A stretch of DNA of 39,472 nt from Oscillospiraceae bacterium (GCA_022769565.1 JALEJQ010000028.1:1-39472); one strand, 5' to 3'. Shown: positions 22,643 through 31,130, counted from the stretch's first letter. The notes: generated by a model from the letters alone, not told the origin. Made by a program: numbers and translations.

Positions 22643-24196
22643 GTGGAAAAAGAAACTTACAAAAAAGAAAATGACGGAGAAGTGTACGCTATTGAATGTA
22701 AGGGCATAACAAAGGTATTCGGTTCTGTCGTTGCCAACGATAATATAGATCTTTCTGTAAAATACGGAGAGATACTTGCCTTGCTGGGGGAGAACGGCTC
22801 GGGCAAGACCACTCTTATGAATATGCTTTCGGGCATTTACCACCCCGACAGCGGTTCCATAAGCATTTCGGGAAAGCCTGCTGCCATAAATTCCCCCTCG
22901 GACGCTATTGCGCTGGGAATAGGCATGATACATCAGCACTTCAAGCTGGTGGAGGCGTTCAGCGCCGTTGACAATATTATTGCAGGAACGCCCGGCAAGC
23001 TGAAAAAGCGCTCCGTTATACGCAGCGAAATAGCAGCAATAAGCCAAAAGCTGGGTCTTGATGTTGACCCCGACAAAAAGATATACAATATGTCCGTCAG
23101 CGAAAAACAGACGGTGGAAATATTAAAGGTGCTTTACAGAGGCGCAAAAATACTTATCCTTGACGAGCCTACCGCCGTTCTTACGCCTCAGGAAACGGAA
23201 AAGCTGTTTGATATGCTCCGCAGAATGAGGGACGACGGCTGCGCCATAATCATTATTACTCACAAGCTCAACGAGGTGCTTGCCATAAGCGACAGAGTGA
23301 CCGTTCTCCGCAAGGGACAGTCTGCGGCAACGGTTCTTACTGCCGAATCGGATGAAAAAAAGCTGACGGAGTTAATGGTGGGCAAGAAGGTCGACCTGAG
23401 TATTGAACGTCCTGAACCCGTTTCTCCCGAGCCCCTTCTTAACGTGTATCATCTTTCCGTTGACAAGCCTGACGGTTCCCTTGCTCTGGACGACATTACC
23501 TTCGATATTTACAGCGGCGAGATACTGGGCGTTGCAGGTGTTGCAGGCAGCGGTCAGAAGGAGCTTTGCGAAACGATCGCAGGACTTAACGGCATACGTT
23601 CAGGCGCAGTGCTGTACAAAAAGGAAAACATTATCGGCAAGTCTGCAAGGGAGATCATCGACCTTGGCATAAGCATGAGCTTCGTTCCCGAGGACAGGCT
23701 GGGAATGGGTCTTGTGGCTTCAATGGGTATGACGGGAAATATGATGCTGAAATCCTACGGCAAGAGCAAGGGACCTTTTGTTGACAAGGCACCTGCCAAG
23801 GAGCTGTCGGAAAAGCTGATAAAGAAGCTGGATATAAAGACGCCCTCTGCGGAAACTCCCGTAAGAATGCTGTCGGGCGGCAACGTTCAGAAGGTTCTTC
23901 TCGGACGTGAGATAGAATCCGCTCCAAACCTGCTTATTACGGCTTACCCCGTGCGTGGACTTGACATAAATTCCGCTTATACGGTTTACGACCTGCTTAA
24001 CGAACAGAAGAAAAAAGGCGTTGCGGTGCTTTTTATCGGCGAAGATCTTGATGTACTGCTTGAACTTGCTGATAAAATTATGGTGCTGTGCCACGGAAAA
24101 ATAACCGGCATTGTTGACGCACGGAAGGTCACAAAGGAGCAGATAGGTCTTATGATGACAGGCTCGTCTGCGGAGGAGGTGCTTGGAAATGGCTGA
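22643..24196 (+). CDS. Nucleoside/BMP-type ABC transporter ATP-binding protein (NupA/YufO-like)
   Basis: The 517-residue protein has two ABC domains. The first carries Walker A GENGSGKTT (residues ~50), a Q-loop at GMIHQHFKLVE, the degenerate signature MSVSEKQTVEILKVL, and Walker B KILILDEPTAVLTPQE. The second has Walker A-like GVAGSGQKEL, the signature LSGGNVQKVLLGREI, and a Walker B lacking the catalytic Glu (LLITAYPVRGLDINS). This tandem layout is typical of RbsA/YufO-class importers for nucleosides or purines. The start is GTG 22643, preceded by GGGGGAG. The next gene overlaps its stop by 8 nt. It energises the two permeases downstream. Confidence 0.9.
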   Translation: MEKETYKKENDGEVYAIECKGITKVFGSVVANDNIDLSVKYGEILALLGENGSGKTTLMNMLSGIYHPDSGSISISGKPAAINSPSDAIALGIGMIHQHFKLVEAFSAVDNIIAGTPGKLKKRSVIRSEIAAISQKLGLDVDPDKKIYNMSVSEKQTVEILKVLYRGAKILILDEPTAVLTPQETEKLFDMLRRMRDDGCAIIIITHKLNEVLAISDRVTVLRKGQSAATVLTAESDEKKLTELMVGKKVDLSIERPEPVSPEPLLNVYHLSVDKPDGSLALDDITFDIYSGEILGVAGVAGSGQKELCETIAGLNGIRSGAVLYKKENIIGKSAREIIDLGISMSFVPEDRLGMGLVASMGMTGNMMLKSYGKSKGPFVDKAPAKELSEKLIKKLDIKTPSAETPVRMLSGGNVQKVLLGREIESAPNLLITAYPVRGLDINSAYTVYDLLNEQKKKGVAVLFIGEDLDVLLELADKIMVLCHGKITGIVDARKVTKEQIGLMMTGSSAEEVLGNG

Positions 24197-25286
24197 GTCG
24201 GCAGTAAAAAAAGCCGTAGGTCTTCATGTAAGAATTGCGAAGCGTGCGGAGCTTGGAACGAAAAAAGCTGTGCTTATACGGCTTGCTTCGGTGCTTGCGG
24301 CGCTTATTGCAGGCGGAATTTTTATCCTTATCATAGGTTACAACCCTTTCCCCGTGTACGGAACTATCGTAAAGGGTGCATTCAGCACGGCTATGGCTTT
24401 TCAGGCAACGGTAAAGATAATGATACCCCTGCTTATTTCGGCTTTGGGAGTAACGCTGGCGTTCAAAATGAAGTTCTGGAACATCGGAGCGGAGGGACAG
24501 ATAATAGTTGGCGCAATTTTTGCTTCCTATTTTGCCCTTTTCCACGATGACATGCCACACGTTCTGCTTATTATCATTATGCTTGCTGCAGGAATCATCG
24601 GCGGCGGACTTTACGGACTTATCCCTGCCTTTTTCAAGGCTAAATTCAATACGAATGAAACGCTTTTCACCCTTATGCTGAACTATATCGCACTTAACAT
24701 TATAGTTTGGCTGAGAGACGGAGCGTGGGCTGACCCTGAATCGGGGGGATTCCCGAAAATTGCAAGATTTTCCGCAAATGCACAGCTTGACAAGGTTTTC
24801 GGCGTGCAGATAGGCTGGATAATCGGTCTTGTGCTTACGGCGGCGGTCTTTGTTTACCTGAGATACACCAAGCACGGCTACGAAATAAGCGTTGTTTCGG
24901 AAAGCCACGCAACTGCACGTTATGCAGGTATGGACCCGAAAAAAATAATGCTGAGAACGATGTTTTTAAGCGGTGCTGTGTGCGGCGTTGCAGGAATGGT
25001 GCAGGCAACGGGTTCGGATATGACCCTTGCCACCTCTGTTGCAGGCGGTGTAGGCTTTACGGCAATAATCGTAGCCTGGCTTGCGCAGCTTAATCCTATT
25101 GTTATCCTTATCGTATCCTTCCTTTTTGCGGTGCTTGAAAAGGGCAGCAGCGTTATGCAGTCAACATTCGGCATTTCTACCTACTGCGCAGACGTTTTGC
25201 AGGGAATAATCCTGTTTTTTGTTCTTGCAGGCGAGTTTTTTGTAAGGTATAAATTTGTTGCCGGAGGAAAGGAGAGCAAAAGCTAA
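24189..25286 (+). CDS. Nucleoside-type ABC transporter permease (NupB/YufP-like)
   Basis: The 365-residue protein has about ten membrane helices and the BPD_transp_2 family signature KMKFWNIGAEGQIIVGAIFA near residue 95. GLYGLIPAFFKAKFNTNETLFTLMLNYIAL is near 140 and ESHATARYAGMDPKK near 240. GGAGGAGGTGCTTGGAA precedes ATG 24189; the TTG at 24183 is in frame but less likely. It overlaps the ATPase gene end and its stop is joined to the next start (TAATG). It pairs with the following permease to form a heterodimeric channel. Confidence 0.9.
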   Translation: MAESAVKKAVGLHVRIAKRAELGTKKAVLIRLASVLAALIAGGIFILIIGYNPFPVYGTIVKGAFSTAMAFQATVKIMIPLLISALGVTLAFKMKFWNIGAEGQIIVGAIFASYFALFHDDMPHVLLIIIMLAAGIIGGGLYGLIPAFFKAKFNTNETLFTLMLNYIALNIIVWLRDGAWADPESGGFPKIARFSANAQLDKVFGVQIGWIIGLVLTAAVFVYLRYTKHGYEISVVSESHATARYAGMDPKKIMLRTMFLSGAVCGVAGMVQATGSDMTLATSVAGGVGFTAIIVAWLAQLNPIVILIVSFLFAVLEKGSSVMQSTFGISTYCADVLQGIILFFVLAGEFFVRYKFVAGGKESKS

Positions 25287-26242
25287 TGGATATGTTTATA
25301 AACTTCCTTGTTGCGGCTGTGCTTGCCGGAACGCCTCTCCTTTTCGGTACTGTCGGAGAGATAATCAACGAAAAAGCAGGACACCTTAACCTTGGCGTTG
25401 AGGGAATGATGGCTATCGGAGCCTGTGCGGGCTTTATGGCAGGCTACCGCAGTGACAGCCTTATCATTGCCGTTATCGCAGCATTCCTTGCAGGTGCGGC
25501 AGGTGCGCTTATTTACGCTTTGCTTACCGTGACCTTTATGGCTGACCAGAACGTAACGGGTCTTACGCTGACAATATTCGGCTGCGGCATTTCAAACTTT
25601 ATCGGCGAATACAATATTGCACGTTCCGAAACGGGAAACCTTAAGCTGCCCGAGCATATCACATCTCAGATAAGAAACCTTAACATCCCCGGTTTAAGCG
25701 ATATTCCCGTTGTGGGAAAGCTGCTGTTTTCCTATAATATTTTCGTTTATTTCGGCGTTGTTATTGCTATAATAGTGTTTATTTATCTTAACAAGACCAA
25801 GTCGGGACTGAATCTCCGCACCATAGGCGAAAATCCTGCCGCAGCGGACGCAGTGGGAATCCACGTTGCAAGAAACAAGTATATAAGCCTGCTCATCGGC
25901 GGCGGAATATGTGGCATAGGCGGCGCTTACTGCTCAATGATAATCTGCGGCGGCGTGTGGATGAGCGACAGCGTAAACGGACTTGGCTGGATATCCGTTG
26001 CACTTGTAATATTTGCGGCTTGGAGTCCTCTTAAAGCCATTGGCGGAAGCCTTGTTTTCGGTGCGTTCAGCGTGCTTAAATACTATATGCCCAAGTCGGT
26101 AATAACCCTGCCCAACGCATTTTACGATATGCTCCCGTTCCTTATTACGGCGCTTATTCTTGTAATAACTTCTGTAAGGAAAAACAAGGGCAGAGCGCAG
26201 CCTGCTTCCTGCGGCATAAATTATTTCAGAGAAGAGAGATAA
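25286..26242 (+). CDS. Nucleoside-type ABC transporter permease (NupC/YufQ-like)
   Basis: The 318-residue BPD_transp_2 permease opens MDMFINFLVAAVLAGTPLLFGTVGEIINEKAGHLNLGVEGMM, the classical NEKAGHLNLGVEGMM signature of this branch. TIGENPAAADAVGIHVARNKY near residue 185 is the coupling region. Its ATG shares one base with the preceding TAA stop, so translation is coupled. No substrate-binding BmpA/TmpC-like lipoprotein is encoded before or after it. The downstream gene is an unrelated hydrolase. It completes the importer with the ATPase and the first permease. Confidence 0.9.
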   Translation: MDMFINFLVAAVLAGTPLLFGTVGEIINEKAGHLNLGVEGMMAIGACAGFMAGYRSDSLIIAVIAAFLAGAAGALIYALLTVTFMADQNVTGLTLTIFGCGISNFIGEYNIARSETGNLKLPEHITSQIRNLNIPGLSDIPVVGKLLFSYNIFVYFGVVIAIIVFIYLNKTKSGLNLRTIGENPAAADAVGIHVARNKYISLLIGGGICGIGGAYCSMIICGGVWMSDSVNGLGWISVALVIFAAWSPLKAIGGSLVFGAFSVLKYYMPKSVITLPNAFYDMLPFLITALILVITSVRKNKGRAQPASCGINYFREER

Positions 26243-26355
26243 AGGGAACCTCTAAATTTATACTGTTCAATTGCAGGATTTTTGGAACGTTTCTAACAAA
26301 TTTTGTTATGGTCAAGAAATTATAAGCAAGGACTTTTTCGGAAGGAGAGTTTGTT

Positions 26356-27315
26356 ATGAAAAAACATACTAAGGTCGTAATCGCCGCAGCGGCAGTTATC
26401 GGAGCGGCAGCCGCAGTTTCAAAGTATTTCTGCGATTTTGCTCTGAAAAAAGGCGGCGGCTTGAAGCTGAGAGCAGGCTTTACCAAAAACAGCAAAATTG
26501 ATGAAGTGCAGGAACATCGGCTTGACCTGCTTAAAGAACGCACGGAAAAATACAAGGCGTGGTTCACGGAAAATTCCGAGGACGTTTATCTGCTGACCAA
26601 CGGCGGCGTAAAGGTACACGCCCTTCTTGCAAAAGCTGAGGGCAGTTCAAGAAAATATGCGGTAGTGTGCCACGGCTACAAGGACAGTGCCGCAGGAATG
26701 GGCTTTGCGGCATATAATTTCGTTAAAATGGGCTATAACGTCCTTGCTCCCGACGGAAGAGCCTCAGGCAAGACCGAGGGCGGATATATAGGAATGGGCT
26801 GGCTGGAGCGCTGTGACGTCAAGGGCTATATAAACTTTATCCTTGCAAGAGATCCCCAGGCGGAGATAGTGCTTTACGGCATTTCCATGGGTGCGTCCGA
26901 AGTAATGATGGCGGCAGGGGAAAAGCTGCCTGACAACGTTAAAGCTATAGTTGAGGACTGCGGCTATACCTCCGTGTGGGACGAGTTTGCAGTGCAGTTC
27001 AGAAATATATTCCACCTTCCTGCATTTCCTCTGCTGTATCTCATTTCGCTTTATGCCAAGCTTTTTGTGGGCTACGGCTTTAAGGAAGCAAGCGCAGAGG
27101 AAGCGTTGAAGCGCAGCAGGATACCCATACTTATGATACACGGCACGGAAGACGATTTTGTTCCCTTCTCAATGCTTGACAGGCTTTATAACGCCGCATC
27201 GGGAGAGAAGGAAAAGCTGGAAATAAAGGGTGCAAAGCATATGCAGTCCGATCTGCTTGAAACGGAGCGTTATTGGAAAACGGTTCAGGAGTTTACTGGA
27301 AAATATACGCTGTGA
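26356..27315 (+). CDS. Alpha/beta hydrolase with N-terminal membrane anchor
   Basis: The 319-residue protein has a hydrophobic N-terminal segment (VVIAAAAVIGAAAAVS, residues 6-21) that is probably a membrane anchor or uncleaved signal. The alpha/beta hydrolase fold follows: the oxyanion-region HGYKDSA near residue 108, the nucleophile elbow YGISMGAS (Ser near 178), the acid DDFVPF near 263, and His in GAKHMQS near 294. The catalytic triad is complete. Similar proteins are annotated as bacterial esterases or BAAT-like hydrolases. GGAAGGAGAGTTTGTT precedes ATG 26356. The substrate is unknown. A repeat copy begins 16 bp past its stop. Confidence 0.87.
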   Translation: MKKHTKVVIAAAAVIGAAAAVSKYFCDFALKKGGGLKLRAGFTKNSKIDEVQEHRLDLLKERTEKYKAWFTENSEDVYLLTNGGVKVHALLAKAEGSSRKYAVVCHGYKDSAAGMGFAAYNFVKMGYNVLAPDGRASGKTEGGYIGMGWLERCDVKGYINFILARDPQAEIVLYGISMGASEVMMAAGEKLPDNVKAIVEDCGYTSVWDEFAVQFRNIFHLPAFPLLYLISLYAKLFVGYGFKEASAEEALKRSRIPILMIHGTEDDFVPFSMLDRLYNAASGEKEKLEIKGAKHMQSDLLETERYWKTVQEFTGKYTL

Positions 27316-27331
27316 GAATAATAGTTGTTGA

Positions 27332-27597
27332 CCCGACAACGAAGCGATAATGGGATTCCAAAGGGCCGAGTCCTTTTGGCGAGAGAGCCCCTTGTCGCTC
27401 TCTGCAGAGAGCGACAAGGGGCTCTGCTCCGAATTCAAATTGACTTTGACCTCTGCCACCCTTTGATAAAGCGAAATTCTGTCCTCACTGTCGTTCGGAG
27501 TTTCCTTAAGAAACCAAGCAAAATTGACCTGAACTTTATTCCGCTTCGCGGTGGGGAACTTCATTTCCCTATACTCCCGTTATCGCTTGCTGTCGGG
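27332..27597. repeat. Copy 2 of the 3'-end repeat: 266-bp element bounded by inverted ~24-bp repeats
   Basis: CCCGACAACGAAGCGATAAT followed by GGGA at 27332-27355 is mirrored by 27575-27597, which reads on the minus strand CCCGACAGCAAGCGATAACG then GGA (21 of 24 positions). The right copy provides the last codons and stop of the methyltransferase gene. Between them lies GGATTCC, the hairpin CCAAAGGG/CCTTTTGG, a 42-bp perfect palindrome at 27384-27425, and about 150 bp without a gene. Confidence 0.7.
27384..27425. repeat. 42-bp perfect palindrome centred on CTGCAG
   Basis: AGAGCCCCTTGTCGCTCTCTG (27384-27404) is exactly reverse-complemented by 27405-27425. It could form a cruciform or a terminator-like RNA stem for both convergent genes. 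The related copy at about 700 has only part of the symmetric half. Confidence 0.85.
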
Positions 27598-28422
27598 TTT
27601 GCTGCCGTAAACCAGAATTTCAAACCCTATTTCCGTAGTAAGCTCTTCAAGGGCTTCAAGCCGCTTATGTCCTTCTTCCCCCGTTTTATAATAATAAGGG
27701 GTCATGGAAAACAGGTTTTGTATATCCTCTTTGCTGTTAAGCCTTATTTCGCCGTTCACTTTGATATTCTCTTTAAGAGTAAAGCCGTCAAGGGCATAGT
27801 CCTTTACCTCGTTAAGATAAGGCTCGTCATACACCGCTTCTTTCAGCTCCCACAAGTGCCGTTCCGAAGGTATTACCATAATAAATACCCCCTCCGGCTT
27901 CAGCACACGGAGGAATTCTTCGCCGCAGTATGGTGCAAAAAGGCTTGTTACAACGTCGCAGGAGCCGCTTTTTACAGGCATATGGAACACGCTGCTCACG
28001 GAAAAAAGAATGTTGTCCGCATTTTCGCTTTTGGCACGTTTTGCCGCTGCGTCCGCCGCAGTTTTGGATATGTCCGTTCCCGATATAAATGCACCGGGCA
28101 GTGCTTTTGCGGCGTTAACGGTGTAATACCCCTCTCCGCAGCCTGCGTCAAGCACCGTGCCGTTCTCGGGAGCGTAACGTTTCAAAACCTCACAAAATTT
28201 ATCCGCTAAAATGCCGTAATAGCCCTTGCCGAGAAAGTTTTTCCTTGCGGCGACCATAAGCTTATTATCTCCGGGCAGCTTTGCGTTCATCTGCTGGGGA
28301 AGAAGCAGGTTAACATAGCCGCTCCGTGCAATATCGTATGTATGACGGCTTGGGCAGACAAGGCTGCCGCCGTTTTTTTCAAGCTCTTCGCCGCATTTCG
28401 GGCAGATGTATGGGAATTTCAT
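27580..28422 (-). CDS. RlmA-family 23S rRNA (guanine-N1)-methyltransferase
   Basis: The 280-residue protein starts with a zinc-binding segment, CPKCGEELEKNGGSLVCPSRHTYDIARSGYVNLL (residues 7-40; Cys, Cys, Cys, His ligands), exactly as in RlmA. LPGDNKLMVAARKNFLGKGYY follows, and then a Rossmann methyltransferase fold: VLDAGCGEGYYT (SAM motif I, ~97), SGTDISKTA, and DVVTSLFAPYCGEEFLRVLKP. RlmA-I modifies G745 in Gram-negatives, and the RlmA-II/TlrB branch modifies G748 in Gram-positives, where it can affect tylosin sensitivity. Start is ATG 28422. The final codons (PDSKR-stop) coincide with the repeat element. It lies 13 bp after the TrmK-NIF3 gene. Confidence 0.88.
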   Translation of the reverse strand: MKFPYICPKCGEELEKNGGSLVCPSRHTYDIARSGYVNLLLPQQMNAKLPGDNKLMVAARKNFLGKGYYGILADKFCEVLKRYAPENGTVLDAGCGEGYYTVNAAKALPGAFISGTDISKTAADAAAKRAKSENADNILFSVSSVFHMPVKSGSCDVVTSLFAPYCGEEFLRVLKPEGVFIMVIPSERHLWELKEAVYDEPYLNEVKDYALDGFTLKENIKVNGEIRLNSKEDIQNLFSMTPYYYKTGEEGHKRLEALEELTTEIGFEILVYGSKPDSKR

Positions 28423-28435
28423 TTTGCTTTGCTCC

Positions 28436-29908
28436 TTAAACCGAATAGTGTGCAGGGTCGGTGCAGCTTTCGGCTATTTCAAAATCAAGTGTAGGCAAGT
28501 CCTCGTTAAAACGCTTCTTCAAGTAAGCCATTGCAATGACTTCCGTGTGGTAGTGTCCGCAGTCGAAAAGGGAAACGCCGTTGTTCAGGGCAGTTATAAG
28601 CTGGTCGTGCTTAACGTCGCCTGTGATGTATGCGTCTGCACCAAGCCTCATTGCCGCAGGAAGGTCTGAGCCTGCGCCGCCTGAGCAGAAACCTATCTTT
28701 TTAATGGTACGGGAACCTTCGGTATAGCGTACAACGGTACAGCCGAAAATTTTTCTCAGCATATCCGCTGTTTCCTTGGGCGAAAAGCTTTTTGAAGCGC
28801 TGCAAACCATACCGTAGCCTCTGCCGTCGCTGTGTACAGGCTCGATAACGCCCTCAGGTTTGGAAAGTCCGAAGGGTTCTTTAAGCATATCATAAATAAT
28901 GTCGTTGATGCCGCCGTCCGCCATATCAAGGGGCGAATGGAAGCATATGCAGACAATGCCCTTTTTCAGCGCAAGGCAGGCAGGATTTGAGTCGTCAAGT
29001 GTGTAAAGTGGGTTGTAAATAACAGGGTGATGAGCCACAATTACGTTTGCGCCCTTTTCAGCCGCTTCTCTTACAACATCACAGGTAATGTCAAGAGCGG
29101 TCAGGACCTTTGTGACCTCCGTATGGGGATCACCCACAAGAAGCCCCGAATTATCGCCCTTGTGTATATTTTTAAGCGGAGCTATTTTATCCATCTCCGC
29201 AAGAATATCTCCTGCTGTAAACATTGTTTTACCTCCTATCGTGTTCAGCATTTTATCTCCAACGGACAACTTTTCCGCAGCCTCCGCAAGCCTTCCCGAG
29301 CGGCAGAGAGCCTGTCCTGCCTTAATTATCTTCAAGGCGTTGGCGCTTATATACGCCGCCGCTTCGCTGTCCTTTGTGTCAAGTGCACCCGTCTGCGATT
29401 CAAGTTCGCTTACGGTGCGCTTTTTTTCGCTGTAAGCGGCATTTATAACGGTGTAAAGGTGCTTTCCCTCGCTTACAGCTTGCTCCGCTTTAAGGTCAAA
29501 GCCGTTTTCGCCAAGCCATTTTCTCAGGTAAGGTGCTTGTGTCATAGGCTGCAGCACAAGGTTCACGCCTTTCAGCCAGCCGCATTTTGAAAGTATAGAT
29601 GCAATAAGCTCGCCGCCCATTCCTGCAATAACTATGTCAGTTATCCCGTCGGGCGATATGTTTTCAAGTCCGTCGGAAAGAACAGTCTTTGCCCTGTCCG
29701 TAAGCCCGTGCTTTTCAAGGGTGGCTCTTGCGGAAGCAAGGGGCTTTTCATTAATATCTGCGGCAACCGCAAAGCGGCATTTCCCCGAGAGAAGAAGCTC
29801 CGCCGCAAGATAGCCGTGATCCGTTCCAACGTCGCACACCTTTTCACCCGAAACAAATCCTGCGCAGGCAGCAAGTCTTTTTCCAAGCACAGTTTTTTCT
29901 CCTTTCAT
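28436..29908 (-). CDS. TrmK tRNA methyltransferase fused to a NIF3-like domain
   Basis: The 490-residue protein joins two families. Residues ~1-225 are TrmK/YqfN, the tRNA adenine-22 N1-methyltransferase: LGKRLAACAGFVSGEKVCDVGTDHGYLA with motif I DVGTDHG, IVIAGMGGELIASIL, LQPMTQAPYLRKWL. Residues ~232-490 are a NIF3/DUF34 domain: MFTAGDILAEMDKIAPLKNI, NSGLLVGDP, VIVAHHPVIYNPL with metal-binding HH, CFHSPLD, YITGDVKHD, FDCGHYHTEVIA. B. subtilis has these as neighbouring genes yqfN and yqfO. The reading frame is unbroken across the joint. The start is ATG 29908, preceded by GGAG. The NIF3 function is uncertain (proposed dinuclear-metal hydrolase). Confidence 0.9.
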   Translation of the reverse strand: MKGEKTVLGKRLAACAGFVSGEKVCDVGTDHGYLAAELLLSGKCRFAVAADINEKPLASARATLEKHGLTDRAKTVLSDGLENISPDGITDIVIAGMGGELIASILSKCGWLKGVNLVLQPMTQAPYLRKWLGENGFDLKAEQAVSEGKHLYTVINAAYSEKKRTVSELESQTGALDTKDSEAAAYISANALKIIKAGQALCRSGRLAEAAEKLSVGDKMLNTIGGKTMFTAGDILAEMDKIAPLKNIHKGDNSGLLVGDPHTEVTKVLTALDITCDVVREAAEKGANVIVAHHPVIYNPLYTLDDSNPACLALKKGIVCICFHSPLDMADGGINDIIYDMLKEPFGLSKPEGVIEPVHSDGRGYGMVCSASKSFSPKETADMLRKIFGCTVVRYTEGSRTIKKIGFCSGGAGSDLPAAMRLGADAYITGDVKHDQLITALNNGVSLFDCGHYHTEVIAMAYLKKRFNEDLPTLDFEIAESCTDPAHYSV

Positions 29909-29918
29909 ATGGGGTCAG

Positions 29919-29950
29919 CAAAAATCCGCAGGTGTAATCGACCTGCGGAT
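29919..29950 (-). terminator. Terminator of the DUF1858 gene
   Basis: On the minus strand ATCCGCAGGT and ACCTGCGGAT form a perfect 10-bp stem with a 7-nt loop, followed by TTTT. It separates the DUF1858 gene from the TrmK-NIF3 gene. Confidence 0.82.
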
Positions 29951-29969
29951 CTTCCGCTTTTAACAAAAA

Positions 29970-30176
29970 TCACTTATTGGCGAAATGAGCCTTGAGCTTT
30001 GCAACAAGGTCTTCGGGGTCTACGCCGTGAACAGCGCAGGCGTCCTCAATGGATTCACCTCTTGAAGCGGGGCAGCCGAGACAGTGCATACCCATATCAA
30101 GGAAATAAGGCGCTGTTTCCATATCCGCATCAAGAATATCGCCGATAATTGTTTCTTTTGTGATTTCAATAGCCAT
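29970..30176 (-). CDS. DUF1858 domain protein
   Basis: The 68-residue protein is a single DUF1858 domain: MAIEITKETIIGDILDADME, then the CxxC-containing GMHCLGCPASRGESIEDACAVHG. The family is called a hybrid-cluster-protein-associated redox disulfide domain, and the CLGC pair is the presumed redox centre. Such stand-alone proteins are common in anaerobic Firmicutes. GGAGGTTTAATACA precedes ATG 30176. It has its own promoter and terminator, so it is a monocistronic gene. The redox partner is unknown. Confidence 0.9.
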   Translation of the reverse strand: MAIEITKETIIGDILDADMETAPYFLDMGMHCLGCPASRGESIEDACAVHGVDPEDLVAKLKAHFANK

Positions 30177-30208
30177 TGTATTAAACCTCCTCGAATGTAC
30201 TACAATAT

Positions 30209-30237
30209 AGTATAACCTAAATTAATTTATTTTGCAA
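30209..30237 (-). promoter_or_regulatory. Promoter of the DUF1858 gene
   Basis: On the minus strand TTGCAA (30237-30232) and TATACT (30214-30209) are 17 bp apart. Confidence 0.75.
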
Positions 30238-30244
30238 TAGCTTA

Positions 30245-30273
30245 TTGCATTTTTATTCCGTATGTGATATAAT
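30245..30273 (+). promoter_or_regulatory. Promoter of the rhomboid-like gene
   Basis: TTGCAT (30245-30250) and TATAAT (30268-30273) are 17 bp apart. The -35 boxes of this promoter and the divergent DUF1858 promoter are only 7 bp apart. Confidence 0.78.
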
Positions 30274-30332
30274 ATTCAAAAATTATTATTGGGAACCTCT
30301 TTTAGAGAAACCCGGATCAAAGGACTGATATT

Positions 30333-31004
30333 TTGAATTTACTAAATAAGCTTGAAAGAAAATTCGGAAGATTTTATATACAGAATCTTATGCTTTACAT
30401 TGTTATAGGAAATCTGATAGTATTCATCTTCGCCTACCTTTTCCCCGACCTGCCCATAACCTACTATCTTGATTTTGACCGTGACGCCGTGCTGCACGGA
30501 CAGGTGTGGAGGGTGATCTCGTTTATTTTCTACCCCTACAACTTTAACCCCGTATTTATGCTCATAAGCTGTTATTTTTACTGGATGATAGGCACTCATC
30601 TGGAGCAGGCGTGGGGCAGCTTCCGCTTCAACGTCTTTTATCTGACGGGCATTATCGGAACTCTTATCGGCGGCTTTATAACAGGCTATGCAACAAGCTA
30701 TTACCTTAACCTTTCCCTGTTCCTTGCACTTGCAGCGGTTTTCCCTAATATGGAGTTCCTGCTGTTCTTCTTTATCCCAATAAAGGCGAAGTATCTTGCC
30801 TACGTTGATGTTGCGTTCCTGCTTTGGGACTTTATAATGTGCTGCATTGCCGGTCAATGGAGCTCGGTAGCGGCTATTCTTGTGGCGTTCCTTAACATTG
30901 CCCTTTTCTTCGGCGGCGGTTTTATAAACAAGATCAAAGACCATTTCAGATACCGCAAAACAAGAAAGAATTTTAAGATAAATATGACGCATAGGGATGA
31001 CTGA
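30333..31004 (+). CDS. Rhomboid-like membrane protein lacking the catalytic Ser motif
   Basis: The 223-residue protein has about six membrane helices and the rhomboid-like opening: a cytoplasmic lead, a first helix (LMLYIVIGNLIVFIFAYLF), then GQVWRVISFIFYPYNFNPVFM near residue 58 and GTHLEQAWGSFRFNVFYLTG near 90. In active rhomboids the fourth helix carries GxSG and the sixth a His. Here the helix around YYLNLSLFLALAAVFPN has no GxSG and no matching His is obvious, so it is probably an inactive, Derlin/iRhom-like member. The start is TTG 30333, 8 nt after AAAGGA; no ATG fits. The basic C-terminal tail (YRKTRKNFK) is cytoplasmic. Function unknown. Confidence 0.72.
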   Translation: MNLLNKLERKFGRFYIQNLMLYIVIGNLIVFIFAYLFPDLPITYYLDFDRDAVLHGQVWRVISFIFYPYNFNPVFMLISCYFYWMIGTHLEQAWGSFRFNVFYLTGIIGTLIGGFITGYATSYYLNLSLFLALAAVFPNMEFLLFFFIPIKAKYLAYVDVAFLLWDFIMCCIAGQWSSVAAILVAFLNIALFFGGGFINKIKDHFRYRKTRKNFKINMTHRDD

Positions 31005-31011
31005 TAATAAA

Positions 31012-31130
31012 TTCGGAATTCGGAATGCGTAATTCGGAATTATGGGCTTTGCACCAATAATTTAAATCCGTGAGCGCAGCGAACACCGCAATTCCACATT
31101 CCACTCTCCAAATTCCAAATTTCAAATTAA
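31012..31130. repeat. GGAATT/ATTCC-rich intergenic repeat
   Basis: Tandem-like AATTCGGAATTCGGAAT units at 31016-31040 face ATTCCACATTCCACTCTCC-like units at 31090-31128, so the ends are roughly inverted. A related stretch lies at 6188-6268. No gene is present. Confidence 0.5.
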
